Shown here: piece by piece, positions 27,392-37,771 of the stretch
Layout of the letters: each line of letters starts with the position of its first letter
Position numbering within the stretch: the stretch's first letter is position 1
Assembly (NCBI RefSeq): GCF_007992455.1
Contig: NZ_BKAH01000005.1
Location: 62,001 to 126,000 of the forward strand
DNA from: Microbacterium saccharophilum
GTDB lineage: Bacteria > Actinomycetota > Actinomycetes > Actinomycetales > Microbacteriaceae
Direction: 5' to 3'
DNA: 64,000 nt
The notes under the pieces: generated by a model
Told to the model about the DNA's origin: nothing
Databases searched by the model: none
The model's input: the letters and a program-made list of their open reading frames with translations, nothing else
Made by a program: the position numbers and the translations under genes

Positions 27392-27491
27392 GGTCGTCCT
27401 CCCTTGGTGTGAACGGGCACCTCGGTCCGACGAGGGCGCCGTCCTCCACGGGGGGCTTCGGGCCTCATCGCCGCACACGGGCGCTCCGATC

Positions 27492-27534
27492 ATCCTATTC
27501 CCGTCCTCGCGGGTGAGGCGACGAAGGTGCACCT
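27492..27534 (-). promoter_or_regulatory. Candidate sdh promoter with upstream palindrome
   Basis: TAGGAT (27497-27492, minus) is a plausible -10 box. About 28 bp upstream lies the 10-bp palindrome AGGTGCACCT (27525-27534), which could be a regulator site for sdhC or for the divergent manC. Evidence is positional only. Confidence 0.35.
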
Positions 27535-27588
27535 AAGTTCTCTCGACGTCGAGAGATCTCGGCCGCCGGTCGGGGAGGGCCCGCCAGA

Positions 27589-27594
27589 TAGGCT
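27589..27594 (+). promoter_or_regulatory. Leaderless -10 box of manC, TAGGCT
   Basis: TAGGCT ends 7 nt before ATG 27602 and no ribosome site is present. Confidence 0.5.
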
Positions 27595-27601
27595 CAGGGG
27601 C

Positions 27602-28717
27602 ATGGTGGACAAGATCGAAGACTTCTACGCGGTCATCCCGGCCGGCGGCGTCGGCAGCCGGCTGTGGCCGCTGTCGCGTGCCGACGCGCCGAAGTTCCTC
27701 CATGACCTCACCGGCTCCGGCCGGTCGCTCCTCCGGGACACCTGGGACCGCCTCGAGCCCCTCGCCGGCGCCGACCGGATCGCCGTCGTCACGGGTCGCG
27801 CACACCGTGCCGCCGTGGAGGACCAGCTGCCCGGCATCCCCGACGCGAACGTGTTCCTCGAGTCCGAGCCGCGCGACTCCGCGGCCGCGATCGGCCTGGC
27901 TGCGGCGATCCTGCACCGCCGGGAACCCGACGTGATCATCGGGTCGTTCGCCGCCGACCATGTCATCAGCGTGCTGCCCGTCTTCCACTGGGCCGTCCAG
28001 CAGGCCGTCGCCGTCGCCCGCGAAGGCTATATCTGCACGATCGGCATCACCCCGACGGAGCCCTCGGTCGGATTCGGGTACATCAAGAAGGCCGACATGC
28101 TCTCCGTCGAGGGGGCGCCGGAGGCGGCGCTCGTCGAGCGCTTCGTCGAGAAGCCCGACCTCGACACGGCGAAGGAGTACGTCGCGTCCCGCGACTACCT
28201 CTGGAACGCCGGCATGTTCATCTCCCGCGCCGATGTGCTGCTCGCCGAGATCGAGGCGAACAACCCGGCCCTGCACGCGGGGCTCATGGAACTCGCCGAG
28301 GCCTGGGACGACCGCGAGCGGCGCGGCCCGGTCGTGGACCGGGTGTGGCCGAAGCTCGAGAAGATCGCCATCGACTACGCCGTCGCGGAGCCCGCCGCGC
28401 TGAAGGGCCGCCTGGCGGTCGTGCCCGGGCACTTCGACTGGGACGACGTGGGCGACTTCGCGAGCCTCGCGAAGCTGAACTCGGGCGGGCGGAAGAACGA
28501 CCTCGCCATCCTGGGGGAGAACGCGCGGATCCTCTCCGACGCCGCGAGCGGCATCGTCATCAGCCACACGCAGCGGGTCATCAGCCTCATCGGCGTGAAG
28601 GACATCGTCGTCGTGGACACCCCGGACGCGCTCCTGGTCACCACGAGCGAGCACGCGCAGCGTGTCAAGGGCGTCGTGGACGCGCTGAAGCTCACCGGTC
28701 GAGGCGACGTCCTCTGA
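27602..28717 (+). CDS. manC: Mannose-1-phosphate guanylyltransferase
   Basis: A 371-residue nucleotidyltransferase making GDP-mannose from mannose 1-phosphate and GTP. The signature VIPAGGVGSRLWPLSRADAP followed by KFL is at about 13-35; FVEKPD and the LWNAGMFISRAD block are further family marks. It is the short form with no phosphomannose isomerase domain. It feeds mannosylation of lipids, proteins or wall polymers; the phosphohexomutase at 50609 could supply its substrate. It is divergent from sdhC and appears monocistronic. Confidence 0.93.
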   Translation: MVDKIEDFYAVIPAGGVGSRLWPLSRADAPKFLHDLTGSGRSLLRDTWDRLEPLAGADRIAVVTGRAHRAAVEDQLPGIPDANVFLESEPRDSAAAIGLAAAILHRREPDVIIGSFAADHVISVLPVFHWAVQQAVAVAREGYICTIGITPTEPSVGFGYIKKADMLSVEGAPEAALVERFVEKPDLDTAKEYVASRDYLWNAGMFISRADVLLAEIEANNPALHAGLMELAEAWDDRERRGPVVDRVWPKLEKIAIDYAVAEPAALKGRLAVVPGHFDWDDVGDFASLAKLNSGGRKNDLAILGENARILSDAASGIVISHTQRVISLIGVKDIVVVDTPDALLVTTSEHAQRVKGVVDALKLTGRGDVL

Positions 28718-28822
28718 CCTGTGCGGGTGCGCAGGGTGCCACGCGCGTGACGGGATCATTGCGTCTTTGTAACCATTCCGCCCCGCAGGGCTGATCAGCG
28801 TGGGGAGCGGCGAAACAATCGG

Positions 28823-28855
28823 TAACTTCGAGTCGTTCCCCGCGAAATCCGCGGG
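28823..28855 (+). promoter_or_regulatory. Promoter and leader hairpin of the nucleoside operon
   Basis: TAACTT at 28823-28828 is a plausible -10 box. The leader holds a 6-bp hairpin CCCGCG (28839-28844), loop AAATC, CGCGGG (28850-28855), upstream of the GGAGG ribosome site. The rest of the 159-bp gap from manC shows no gene. Confidence 0.4.
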
Positions 28856-28876
28856 TCCATCAATGTGGAGGCTGCA

Positions 28877-30001
28877 TTGACCATCTCGACCACCAAGAAG
28901 CTCGCCGGCATCGCCGGCGCGGCGCTTCTGATCACGGCGCTCGCCGGCTGTGGCACCGCACCGGAGGCGAACCCGACGTCGGCTCCCAGCGGCGACGCAC
29001 CCACCGTCGTGGAGGGCTTCCTGCCCTGCCTGATCTCCGACGCCGGCGGCTGGAACGACAAGTCGTTCAACGAGTCCGCCAAGAACGGCATGGACCAGGC
29101 CGCCGAGGAGCTCGGCGTCGAGCCGCTCGAGTTCGAGTCGGCCAACGACAACGACTACGCGCCGAACATGGAGACCGCGATCTCCGAGGGCTGCACGTTC
29201 ATCGTCGCCGTCGGCTTCAAGCTGGCCGCCGCGACGGCCGCTGCCGCCACCGCGAACCCCGACCTGCAGTTCGCGATCATCGACGACTACGCCGACACCG
29301 ACTTCAACGGTGAGACCGACGCGCCGAACATCAAGCCCCTCGTCTTCAACACGGCTGAGGCCGCGTACCTCGGCGGCTACGCCGCTGCCGCATGGTCGGC
29401 CGAGTCCGGCGTGAACAAGGTCGGCACCTTCGGCGGCATGCAGATCCCGTCGGTCGCCGTGTTCATGGACGGCTACCAGCTCGGCGTCGAGAAGTACAAC
29501 GAGGACAAGGGTGCCTCGGTCGAGCTCTTCGGCTGGGACATGGCGACGCAGAAGGGCTCCTTCACGGGCGGCTTCGACGCGAACGACACGGCCAAGCAGA
29601 CGGCCCAGGGCGTCCTCGACCAGGGTGTGGACGTCATCCTGCCCGTCGGCGGCCCGGTCTACCAGAGCGCTGCCGCGGCCATCGCCGACAGCGGTGAGCA
29701 GACCCTCATGCTCGGTGTCGACAGCGACCTCGCTGTCGCCGACACGAGCGTCACCGACATCACGCTGGTGTCGATCATGAAGGCGATCGACGTGGCCGTC
29801 CACGACGCCACCATCGCCGCCGCCGCGGGCGACTTCGACCCGGCTCCCTACATCGGCACGCTGGAGAACGAGGGCGTCAAGCTCTCGAGCTTCCACGATT
29901 TCGAGTCGCAGCTGCCTGACGGCCTGCTCGACGAGATCGCCGCCCTCCAGGAGTCGATCATCGCCGGTGACATCACGGTGGAGTCGCCGAACTCCCCGTG
30001 A
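28877..30001 (+). CDS. BMP-family nucleoside-binding lipoprotein
   Basis: A 374-residue solute-binding protein of the BmpA/PnrA (Med) family. The N-terminal signal ends in a lipobox LAGC, Cys near residue 25, so it is anchored to the outer face of the membrane. SDAGGWNDKSFNESAKNGM and the GVDSDLA motif are family features that form the nucleoside pocket. I choose TTG 28877, 5 nt after GGAGG; GTG 28865 is also in frame but overlaps the ribosome site. It captures nucleosides for the ATPase and permeases that follow. Confidence 0.92.
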   Translation: MTISTTKKLAGIAGAALLITALAGCGTAPEANPTSAPSGDAPTVVEGFLPCLISDAGGWNDKSFNESAKNGMDQAAEELGVEPLEFESANDNDYAPNMETAISEGCTFIVAVGFKLAAATAAAATANPDLQFAIIDDYADTDFNGETDAPNIKPLVFNTAEAAYLGGYAAAAWSAESGVNKVGTFGGMQIPSVAVFMDGYQLGVEKYNEDKGASVELFGWDMATQKGSFTGGFDANDTAKQTAQGVLDQGVDVILPVGGPVYQSAAAAIADSGEQTLMLGVDSDLAVADTSVTDITLVSIMKAIDVAVHDATIAAAAGDFDPAPYIGTLENEGVKLSSFHDFESQLPDGLLDEIAALQESIIAGDITVESPNSP

Positions 30002-30014
30002 TCTGACTGATCAC

Positions 30015-30053
30015 CACTCGGGGCGGGCCAGCGCAAGCGGCCCGCCCCGAGTG
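30015..30053 (+). terminator. 15-bp intercistronic hairpin
   Basis: CACTCGGGGCGGGCC (30015-30029) pairs perfectly with GGCCCGCCCCGAGTG (30039-30053) across a 9-nt loop, just after the binding-protein stop. There is no T-run. It would partly terminate transcription or protect the upstream mRNA, giving more binding protein than transporter. Confidence 0.75.
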
Positions 30054-30117
30054 CCGTCCGGCAGACACAGCGATGGCGCCCTCTCGCGTGGGAGCGGGCG
30101 CCGGATAAGGTGCTGAT

Positions 30118-31628
<1,511 letters not shown>

Positions 31629-31632
<4 letters not shown>

Positions 31633-32936
31633 GCGGTTCGACGCCCAACGCCGCGGACGCGGCGCGCCCCAGTGAGCAGCTGCCGCCCGCCGGCGGTCCG
31701 CTGACCGGGGAGCAGGTTCCCGCCCCGCCGCGCGCGAACGTGTTCCTCCGCGACCTCATGCGCGGCAGCGCCGTGACGACGCTGCTCGCGATCGTGCTGG
31801 CGATGATCGTCGGCGGTGTGCTCATCGCCGTGACCAACGAGGACGTGCAGGCCGCCGCCGGCTACTTCTTCTCCCGTCCGGGCGACACCCTCGTGGCGAT
31901 CTGGACCGCCGTGTACAACGGGTATGAGGCGCTCTTCCGCGGCGCCGTGTTCAACCCGCGGGGGGCGAGCTTCGAGGCGCAGATCCGCCCCATCACGAAC
32001 TCGCTCGGCTTCGCGGCCCCGCTGATCGCGGCCGGTCTCGGCGTCGCCCTCGCGTTCCGCGTGGGCCTGTTCAACATCGGCGCCCGCGGCCAGATGCTGA
32101 TCGGCGCCCTGTTCGCCGGGCTCTTCGCGTTCAACCTCGACCTGCCGATGTGGATCCACCTTCCGCTCACGCTCATCGCCGGCATCGTCGGCGGCGCGCT
32201 GTGGGGCGGGCTCGTCGGTCTGCTGAAGGCGAAGACGGGCGCGCACGAGGTGATCCTCACGATCATGCTCAACTACGTCGCGTTCTACCTGCTGCTGTGG
32301 ATGCTGCGCAGCCCCGGGCTGCTGCAGATGACCGGCACCAACCAGCCGCAGACGCGGCCGACGCCGGCCTCCGCGCAGTTCCCCGACCTGCTCGGCCCGC
32401 TGTTCCCCGCCCTCGACTGGGGCTTCGTGGTCGTGCTGGTGGCGACCGTGGTCGTCTGGTGGCTGATCGAGCGGTCCAGCCTCGGGCTCCGCATGCGTGC
32501 CGTCGGCGAGAACCCGCACGCCGCGCGCGCCGCGGGCATCAACGTGGAACGCCTCTACGTCTACGCGATGCTGTTCGCGGGTGGCCTCGCCGGTCTTGCC
32601 GCGATGAACCAGATCCAGGGCACCGTGGTGACCGGGTTCGGGGCCACGATCGACGCCGGCATCGGGTTCGACGCCATCACCGTCGCCCTCCTCGGCCGGA
32701 GCCGGGCGTGGGGCACGTTCGCCGCCGGCATCCTGTTCGGCGCGCTCAAGGCGGGGTCGTTCTCGATGCAGGCGCAGGGTATCCCGGTCGACATCGTGCT
32801 CGTCGTGCAGTCCCTCATCGTGCTCTTCATCGCCGCGCCGCCGCTGCTGCGCGCCGTGTTCTTCCTCCCCAAGACCGATGTCGAGAAGGCGGCCAAGGCG
32901 CGAGCCAAGGCCGCGAAGAAGGCGGTGGCGGCATGA
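31629..32936 (+). CDS. Nucleoside ABC transporter permease 1
   Basis: A 435-residue membrane protein of the BPD_transp_2 (NupP/RbsC-like) family with about ten transmembrane segments. GVALAFRVGLFNIGARGQML and the coupling region GLRMRAVGENPHAARAAGIN are characteristic; FGATIDAGIGFDAITVALLG follows. A Pro-rich cytoplasmic N-terminus of about 45 residues and a Lys/Ala-rich C-terminal tail (AKARAKAAKKAVAA) flank the core. Start overlaps the ATPase stop by four bases. Confidence 0.93.
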
Positions 32937-34222
32937 GCGCGCCCACATCCACGCGCGAGGCCGGTGACGGCACCATCCAGCTCGCCGTCGTCAAGGCACG
33001 CAAGTTCAAGGTGCCGATCGTCTTCGGCGTCGTCATCGTGCTGCTCGCCGCGCTGTTCGCCTTCGCGCCCCGCGACGGTGTCTCGACCTTCCGCCTCGGC
33101 GACCCGTCATCCGCGATCGCGCTGCCCGAGGTGGGGCTGCCGACCGCGCCGACCAGCTGGATCCTCCTGGTGGTGCTCGTCCTCCTCGCCCTCTGGGCCG
33201 CCTGGGAGGCCTGGTCGTACCGGCGCACCCCGCTGTGGCTCACCGCGGTGTTCGGCGTGCTGGGCGTCTTCGCCTTCCTCGTGTGGGCGGCCGCCGGCGG
33301 GCTGGTGCCCGTGACGAGCCTGCTGTTCGGGGCGGTGTCGCTGTCCGTGCCGCTCGTGTTCGGCGCGCTCGGCGGGGTCATCGGCGAGCGGGTCGGCGTC
33401 GTCAACGTCGCCATCGAGGGTCAGCTGCTGCTGGGCGCCTTCTCGGCCGCCCTGCTCTCCAGCATCACCGGCAACCCGTTCGTCGGCCTCATCGGCGCGA
33501 TGATCGGCGGCGTGCTCGTCTCCCTCGTTCTGGCGGCGTTCGCGATCAAGTACTTCGTCGACCAGGTCATCGTCGGTGTCGTGCTCAACGTCCTCGTGAC
33601 CGGTCTCACCGGCTTCCTCTACGGCGCGCTCCTCGTGCCGAACGAGACCGAGCTCAACCGGCCCGAGCGGTTCGGGCGCATCGAGATTCCGATCCTCAGC
33701 GACATCCCGATCATCGGGCCGGTGCTGTTCAACCAGACCTTCATCGTGTACCTCATGTACATCACGGTGGCGCTCGTCGCGTGGGGCCTCTACCGCACGC
33801 GTTGGGGTCTGCGGCTCCGCGCCGTGGGCGAGCACCCGCAGGCCGCCGACACGGTCGGCATCAAGGTCAACGCGACCCGGTTCTGGAACGTGACGCTCGC
33901 CGGCGCGATCGCCGGTATCGGCGGCGCGTACTTCACGCTCGTGTCTGTGCCGCAGTTCGGCAAGGAGATGACCGCCGGTCTCGGCTTCATCGCCCTCGCC
34001 GCCGTCATCTTCGGCCGCTGGGACCCGATCCGGGCGACCCTCGCGGCGCTGCTGTTCGGCTTCGCCACGAACCTGCAGAACCTGCTGACGATCCTGAAGA
34101 CCCCGATCCCCAGCGAGTTCATGCTCATGCTGCCCTACGTCGTGACGATCCTCGCCGTCGCGGGATTCGCCGGGCAGATCCGCGGGCCGGCGGCATCCGG
34201 CAAGCCGTACATCAAGGGATGA
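32933..34222 (+). CDS. Nucleoside ABC transporter permease 2
   Basis: A 429-residue second permease, NupQ-like, with about ten or eleven transmembrane segments. GERVGVVNVAIEGQLLLGA is the diagnostic motif, and GLRLRAVGEHPQAADTVGIK is the ATPase-contact loop. An N-terminal extra segment of about 110 residues with two hydrophobic helices precedes the core. ATG 32933 overlaps the previous stop by four bases. It pairs with permease 1 to form the channel. Confidence 0.93.
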   Translation: MSAPTSTREAGDGTIQLAVVKARKFKVPIVFGVVIVLLAALFAFAPRDGVSTFRLGDPSSAIALPEVGLPTAPTSWILLVVLVLLALWAAWEAWSYRRTPLWLTAVFGVLGVFAFLVWAAAGGLVPVTSLLFGAVSLSVPLVFGALGGVIGERVGVVNVAIEGQLLLGAFSAALLSSITGNPFVGLIGAMIGGVLVSLVLAAFAIKYFVDQVIVGVVLNVLVTGLTGFLYGALLVPNETELNRPERFGRIEIPILSDIPIIGPVLFNQTFIVYLMYITVALVAWGLYRTRWGLRLRAVGEHPQAADTVGIKVNATRFWNVTLAGAIAGIGGAYFTLVSVPQFGKEMTAGLGFIALAAVIFGRWDPIRATLAALLFGFATNLQNLLTILKTPIPSEFMLMLPYVVTILAVAGFAGQIRGPAASGKPYIKG

Positions 34223-34223
34223 C

Positions 34224-34622
34224 ATGACCGACATCGACTGGGATCAGCTGCGCCATGTGGCCACCGACGCCATGCAGCGCGCGTACGCCCCGTACTCGCG
34301 GTACAAGGTGGGCGCCGCGGCGCTCGTGAGCGACGGGCGCATCGTGTCCGGCTGCAACGTGGAGAACGCCTCGTACGGCGTCGGGCTGTGTGCGGAGTGC
34401 GCCCTCGTCGGCGACCTGCACATGTCCGGCGGCGGTGAGCTCGTCGCGTTCGTGTGCGTCAACAACGACGGCGAGACGATCATGCCGTGCGGGCGCTGCC
34501 GGCAGCTGCTGTACGAATTCGCGCTGCCCGGGATGCTGCTGGAGACGGTGTCCGGCATCCGCACGATCGACGAGGTCCTCCCGGACGCGTTCGGTCCCCG
34601 CGACCTGGAGGCCGCCCGATGA
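34224..34622 (+). CDS. cdd: Cytidine deaminase
   Basis: A 132-residue homotetrameric-type deaminase converting cytidine and deoxycytidine to the uracil nucleosides. The zinc site is formed by CAEC (catalytic Glu in CAE) and PCGRC; YSRYKVGAAAL and GCNVENASYG are substrate-binding blocks. It begins one base after the permease stop and overlaps the next start, so its product supplies uridine for the phosphorylase encoded next. Confidence 0.97.
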   Translation: MTDIDWDQLRHVATDAMQRAYAPYSRYKVGAAALVSDGRIVSGCNVENASYGVGLCAECALVGDLHMSGGGELVAFVCVNNDGETIMPCGRCRQLLYEFALPGMLLETVSGIRTIDEVLPDAFGPRDLEAAR

Positions 34623-35908
34623 GCATCGAGCCGTTCGACGCCGTCGACGTCATCAGCATCAAGCGCGACGGGGGAGCCGTCCCCGAGGACGCCCTCCGCT
34701 GGATGGTCGACGCCTACACCCGCGGCTACGTCGCCGACGCGCAGATGGCCTCGTTCGCGATGGCCATCCTCCTCAACGGGATGCAGCGCGACGAGATCCG
34801 CGTCATGACCGAGGCGATGATCGCCTCGGGCGAGCGGATGAGCTTCGCGGGCCTCGGCAAGAAGACGGTGGACAAGCACTCCACCGGCGGCGTCGGCGAC
34901 AAGATCACCCTGCCGCTGGCCCCTCTCGTCGCCTCGTTCGGCGTCGCGGTGCCGCAGCTGTCCGGCCGCGGCCTCGGCCACACCGGCGGCACGCTGGACA
35001 AGCTGGAGTCGATCCCGGGCTGGCGGGCTGCGCTCACCAACGACGAGCTCGTCGCGCAGCTGCGCGGCGTCGGCGCCGTCATCTGCGCCGCCGGCTCCGG
35101 CCTCGCCCCGGCCGACAAGAAGCTCTACGCGCTCCGGGACGTCACCGGCACGGTCGAGGCGATCCCGCTCATCGCATCCAGCATCATGAGCAAGAAGATC
35201 GCCGAAGGCACCGACTCGCTCGTGCTCGACGTGAAGTTCGGGTCCGGGGCGTTCATGAAGGACGTCGACCGTGCCCGCGAACTCGCCCGCACGATGGTCG
35301 CGCTCGGCACCGACTCCGGCGTCGCCACGACCGCCCTGCTGACCGACATGAACACGCCGCTCGGCCTCGCGATCGGCAACGCCAACGAGGTGCGCGAGTC
35401 CGTCGAGGTCCTCGCCGGCGGCGGCCCCGCCGACGTCGTGGAACTCACCGTCGCGCTCGCGCGGGAGATGCTCGCCCTCGCCGGCCAGCCCGATGCCGAC
35501 GTCGAGGCCGCCCTCCGCGACGGCCGCGCCATGGACGCGTGGCGCGAGATGATCCGCGCGCAGGACGGCGACCCCGACGCGGCGCTGCCCGAGCCCCGCG
35601 AGACGCACACCGTCACGGCCGACGCCGACGGCGTCGTCACGCGCCTGGAGGCGCTGCCGTTCGGCGTCGCGGCCTGGCGGCTCGGCGCCGGACGCGCCCG
35701 CGCCCAGGACCCCGTCATCCACGCGGCCGGGATCGACCTGCACGTCAAGCCCGGCGACCGCGTCGTCGCAGGGCAGGCGCTGTTCACCCTGCTCGCCGAC
35801 GACGAGACCCGCTTCGCGCGCGCCCTCGACGCCCTCGACGACGCCTGGACGATCGGCGCGGAAGCTCCGCCGTCCTCCCCGCTCGTCCTCGAGCGCATCA
35901 CCGCCTGA
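34619..35908 (+). CDS. deoA: Thymidine / pyrimidine-nucleoside phosphorylase
   Basis: A 429-residue enzyme cleaving thymidine (and possibly uridine) with phosphate to base and (deoxy)ribose 1-phosphate. KHSTGGVGDKITL and the signature SGRGLGHTGGTLDKLES are unmistakable; the C-terminal PYNP domain (GIDLHVKPGDRVVAGQALFT) is present. ATG 34619 overlaps the cdd stop by four bases. Length is at the family norm. Confidence 0.96.
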   Translation: MSIEPFDAVDVISIKRDGGAVPEDALRWMVDAYTRGYVADAQMASFAMAILLNGMQRDEIRVMTEAMIASGERMSFAGLGKKTVDKHSTGGVGDKITLPLAPLVASFGVAVPQLSGRGLGHTGGTLDKLESIPGWRAALTNDELVAQLRGVGAVICAAGSGLAPADKKLYALRDVTGTVEAIPLIASSIMSKKIAEGTDSLVLDVKFGSGAFMKDVDRARELARTMVALGTDSGVATTALLTDMNTPLGLAIGNANEVRESVEVLAGGGPADVVELTVALAREMLALAGQPDADVEAALRDGRAMDAWREMIRAQDGDPDAALPEPRETHTVTADADGVVTRLEALPFGVAAWRLGAGRARAQDPVIHAAGIDLHVKPGDRVVAGQALFTLLADDETRFARALDALDDAWTIGAEAPPSSPLVLERITA

Positions 35909-35954
35909 GCACCACCGCCCGACAGCACCACCGTCGAAGAAGGAGCACCACCCC

Positions 35955-37070
35955 ATGGCCACCGACACGCACGCCGACGCGACCCTGCAGGGCGTCCGCA
36001 TCCAGAGCCTGCCGAAGGTGTCGCTCCACGACCACCTCGACGGCGCGCTGCGGCCGCAGACGATCATCGAGCTGGCGTCCGAGATCGGTCTGGACGTGCC
36101 GAGCACGGATGCCGACGATCTCGCGGACTGGTTCGAGGACCAGAGCGACTCGGGCTCGCTCGTGGAGTACCTCAAGACCTTCGACCTCACCACGGCGGTC
36201 ATGCAGACGCGTGACGGGCTCCGCCGCGTCGCGCGCGAGTTCGTCGAGGACCTCGCCGCGGACGGCGTGATCTACGGCGAGGTGCGCTGGGCGCCCGAGC
36301 AGCACCTCGCGGGCGGGCTCACGCTCGATGAGGCCGTGGAAGCGGTTCAGGAGGGCATCGAGGAGGGCGAGGATGCCGTCGACGCGAACGGCAGCGCCAT
36401 CCGCGTCGGGCAGCTCATCACCGCCATGCGGCACGCCGACCGGTCGCTGGAGATCGCGAAGCTCGCCGTCGCGCACCGCAGCCGCGGCGCCGTGGGATTC
36501 GACATCGCCGGCGCCGAGGACGGCTTCCCCGCCTCGAACCACCGCGCCGCGTTCGACTACCTCGCCTCGGAGTTCTTCCCCGTCACGGTGCACGCCGGCG
36601 AGGCTGCGGGCCTGGATTCCATCCGGTCGGCGCTCATCGACGGGCGCGCGCTGCGCCTGGGTCACGGCGTGCGGATCGCGGAGGACCTCGACGTCGTGCA
36701 GGAGAAGGGCGAAGAGGTCTTCGTCCAGTTCGGCGACCTCGCGCGCTGGGTGCGCGACCGGGAGATCCCGCTCGAGCTGTCGCCGTCGTCGAACCTGCAG
36801 ACCGGCGCGATCGCACGCTGGGGCACGCAGCTGGAGGACCACCCGTTCGACCTGCTGTACCAGCTGGGCTTCTCGGTGACCGTGAACGTCGACAACCGCA
36901 CGATGAGCCGCACGTCGCTCACACGCGAGCTGAAGCTCCTCGCCGACGCGTTCGAGTACACCCTCGACGACCTCGAGGCCTTCCAGCTGAACGCCGCGGC
37001 GGCCGCGTTCCTCTCCGTCGAAGAGCGGGAGGAGCTCATCGAGCTCATCGCGGAGGGCTTCGACCGCTGA
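35955..37070 (+). CDS. add: Adenosine deaminase
   Basis: A 371-residue zinc hydrolase converting adenosine to inosine. Metal ligands are HDH in LHDHLDGALRP near 27, VHAGEAAG near 215 and the later Asp in SVTVNVDNRTMSR; LSPSSNLQTG is a conserved loop. The usual NTDDP end motif reads NVDNR, a common actinobacterial variant. It follows deoA by 46 bp and has an AAGGAG ribosome site. Inosine would then go to the purine nucleoside phosphorylase encoded at 52309. Confidence 0.95.
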   Translation: MATDTHADATLQGVRIQSLPKVSLHDHLDGALRPQTIIELASEIGLDVPSTDADDLADWFEDQSDSGSLVEYLKTFDLTTAVMQTRDGLRRVAREFVEDLAADGVIYGEVRWAPEQHLAGGLTLDEAVEAVQEGIEEGEDAVDANGSAIRVGQLITAMRHADRSLEIAKLAVAHRSRGAVGFDIAGAEDGFPASNHRAAFDYLASEFFPVTVHAGEAAGLDSIRSALIDGRALRLGHGVRIAEDLDVVQEKGEEVFVQFGDLARWVRDREIPLELSPSSNLQTGAIARWGTQLEDHPFDLLYQLGFSVTVNVDNRTMSRTSLTRELKLLADAFEYTLDDLEAFQLNAAAAAFLSVEEREELIELIAEGFDR

Positions 37071-37099
37071 GTCCGGCGGCCCCGCGCCGAACTCCTGCG

Positions 37100-37117
37100 T
37101 CCGCCCTCGCGGGCGGA
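37100..37117 (+). terminator. Hairpin after add
   Basis: TCCGCCC (37100-37106), tetraloop TCGC, GGGCGGA (37111-37117), 30 bp after the add stop. No T-run. It probably closes the nucleoside operon; a new -10 box TATCCT follows at 37130-37135. Confidence 0.5.
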
Positions 37118-37177
37118 ACCCGCGCGCCCTATCCTGAGCGATATCCGAACGGTCTCGCAGGGCAGGGGGGAGCGGTC

Positions 37178-37771
37178 ATGGCAGTCTTCTCGCGCGGCTT
37201 CGGCGGTCGGCGACGGGAGGCCGATCCCGCTCTGCCGCCCGGCCAGTACCTGACGAAGGACTTCCCGGTCCTCTCCGCAGGGCCGACGCCGCGCATTCCG
37301 ACCGACGAGTGGACGTTCCGGATCGTCACAGAGAAGGCGACGACGACGACGTGGACGTGGGACGAGTTCCTGGCGCTGCCCATCGAGGACATCGACACCG
37401 ACATCCACTGCGTCACGCGCTGGTCCAAGCTCGGCACGTCGTGGCGGGGTGTGTCGATCGACACGCTCATGGCGGAGGTCGACACCGACGCGCAGTTCGC
37501 GATGGCGCACTGCTACGGCGGGTACACGACGAACGTCCCGATGGCGGACCTCCTCGGCGGCAAGGCCTGGGTCGCGTTCGAGTTCGACGGCGCCCCGCTC
37601 GCGCCCGAGCACGGCGGACCGGCCCGGCTGCTGGTGCCGCACCTGTATTTCTGGAAGAGCGCGAAGTGGGTCAACGCGCTGGTCATGCAGGACCGCGACC
37701 GGCCCGGCTTCTGGGAGCAGAACGGCTACCACCTGCACGGCGACCCGTGGACCGAGGAGCGCTATTGGTGA
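37178..37771 (+). CDS. Molybdopterin-dependent oxidoreductase, sulfite-oxidase fold
   Basis: A 197-residue soluble protein of the oxidoreductase molybdopterin-binding family. Cys78 in DIHCVTRWSKLGTSWRGV is the expected Mo ligand, and HCYGGYTTNVPMADL plus GGPARLLVPHLYFWKSAKWV are cofactor-contact blocks. There is no signal peptide, Tat motif, haem domain or dimerisation domain, unlike YedY or sulfite oxidase, so it is a cytoplasmic minimal form. The next gene overlaps its stop and encodes a flavin reductase, the likely electron partner. Substrate unknown. Confidence 0.88.
   Translation: MAVFSRGFGGRRREADPALPPGQYLTKDFPVLSAGPTPRIPTDEWTFRIVTEKATTTTWTWDEFLALPIEDIDTDIHCVTRWSKLGTSWRGVSIDTLMAEVDTDAQFAMAHCYGGYTTNVPMADLLGGKAWVAFEFDGAPLAPEHGGPARLLVPHLYFWKSAKWVNALVMQDRDRPGFWEQNGYHLHGDPWTEERYW

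Noticed and set aside
27492..27540. DtxR/IdeR iron box before sdhC
   Set aside because: TTAGGTGCACC matches only half of the 19-bp consensus; the other half does not fit.
37085..37120. Third copy of the GCGCCGAA palindrome family
   Set aside because: Only about nine bases match the left arm, and the 16-13-16 plan is absent; the local hairpin is a separate element.
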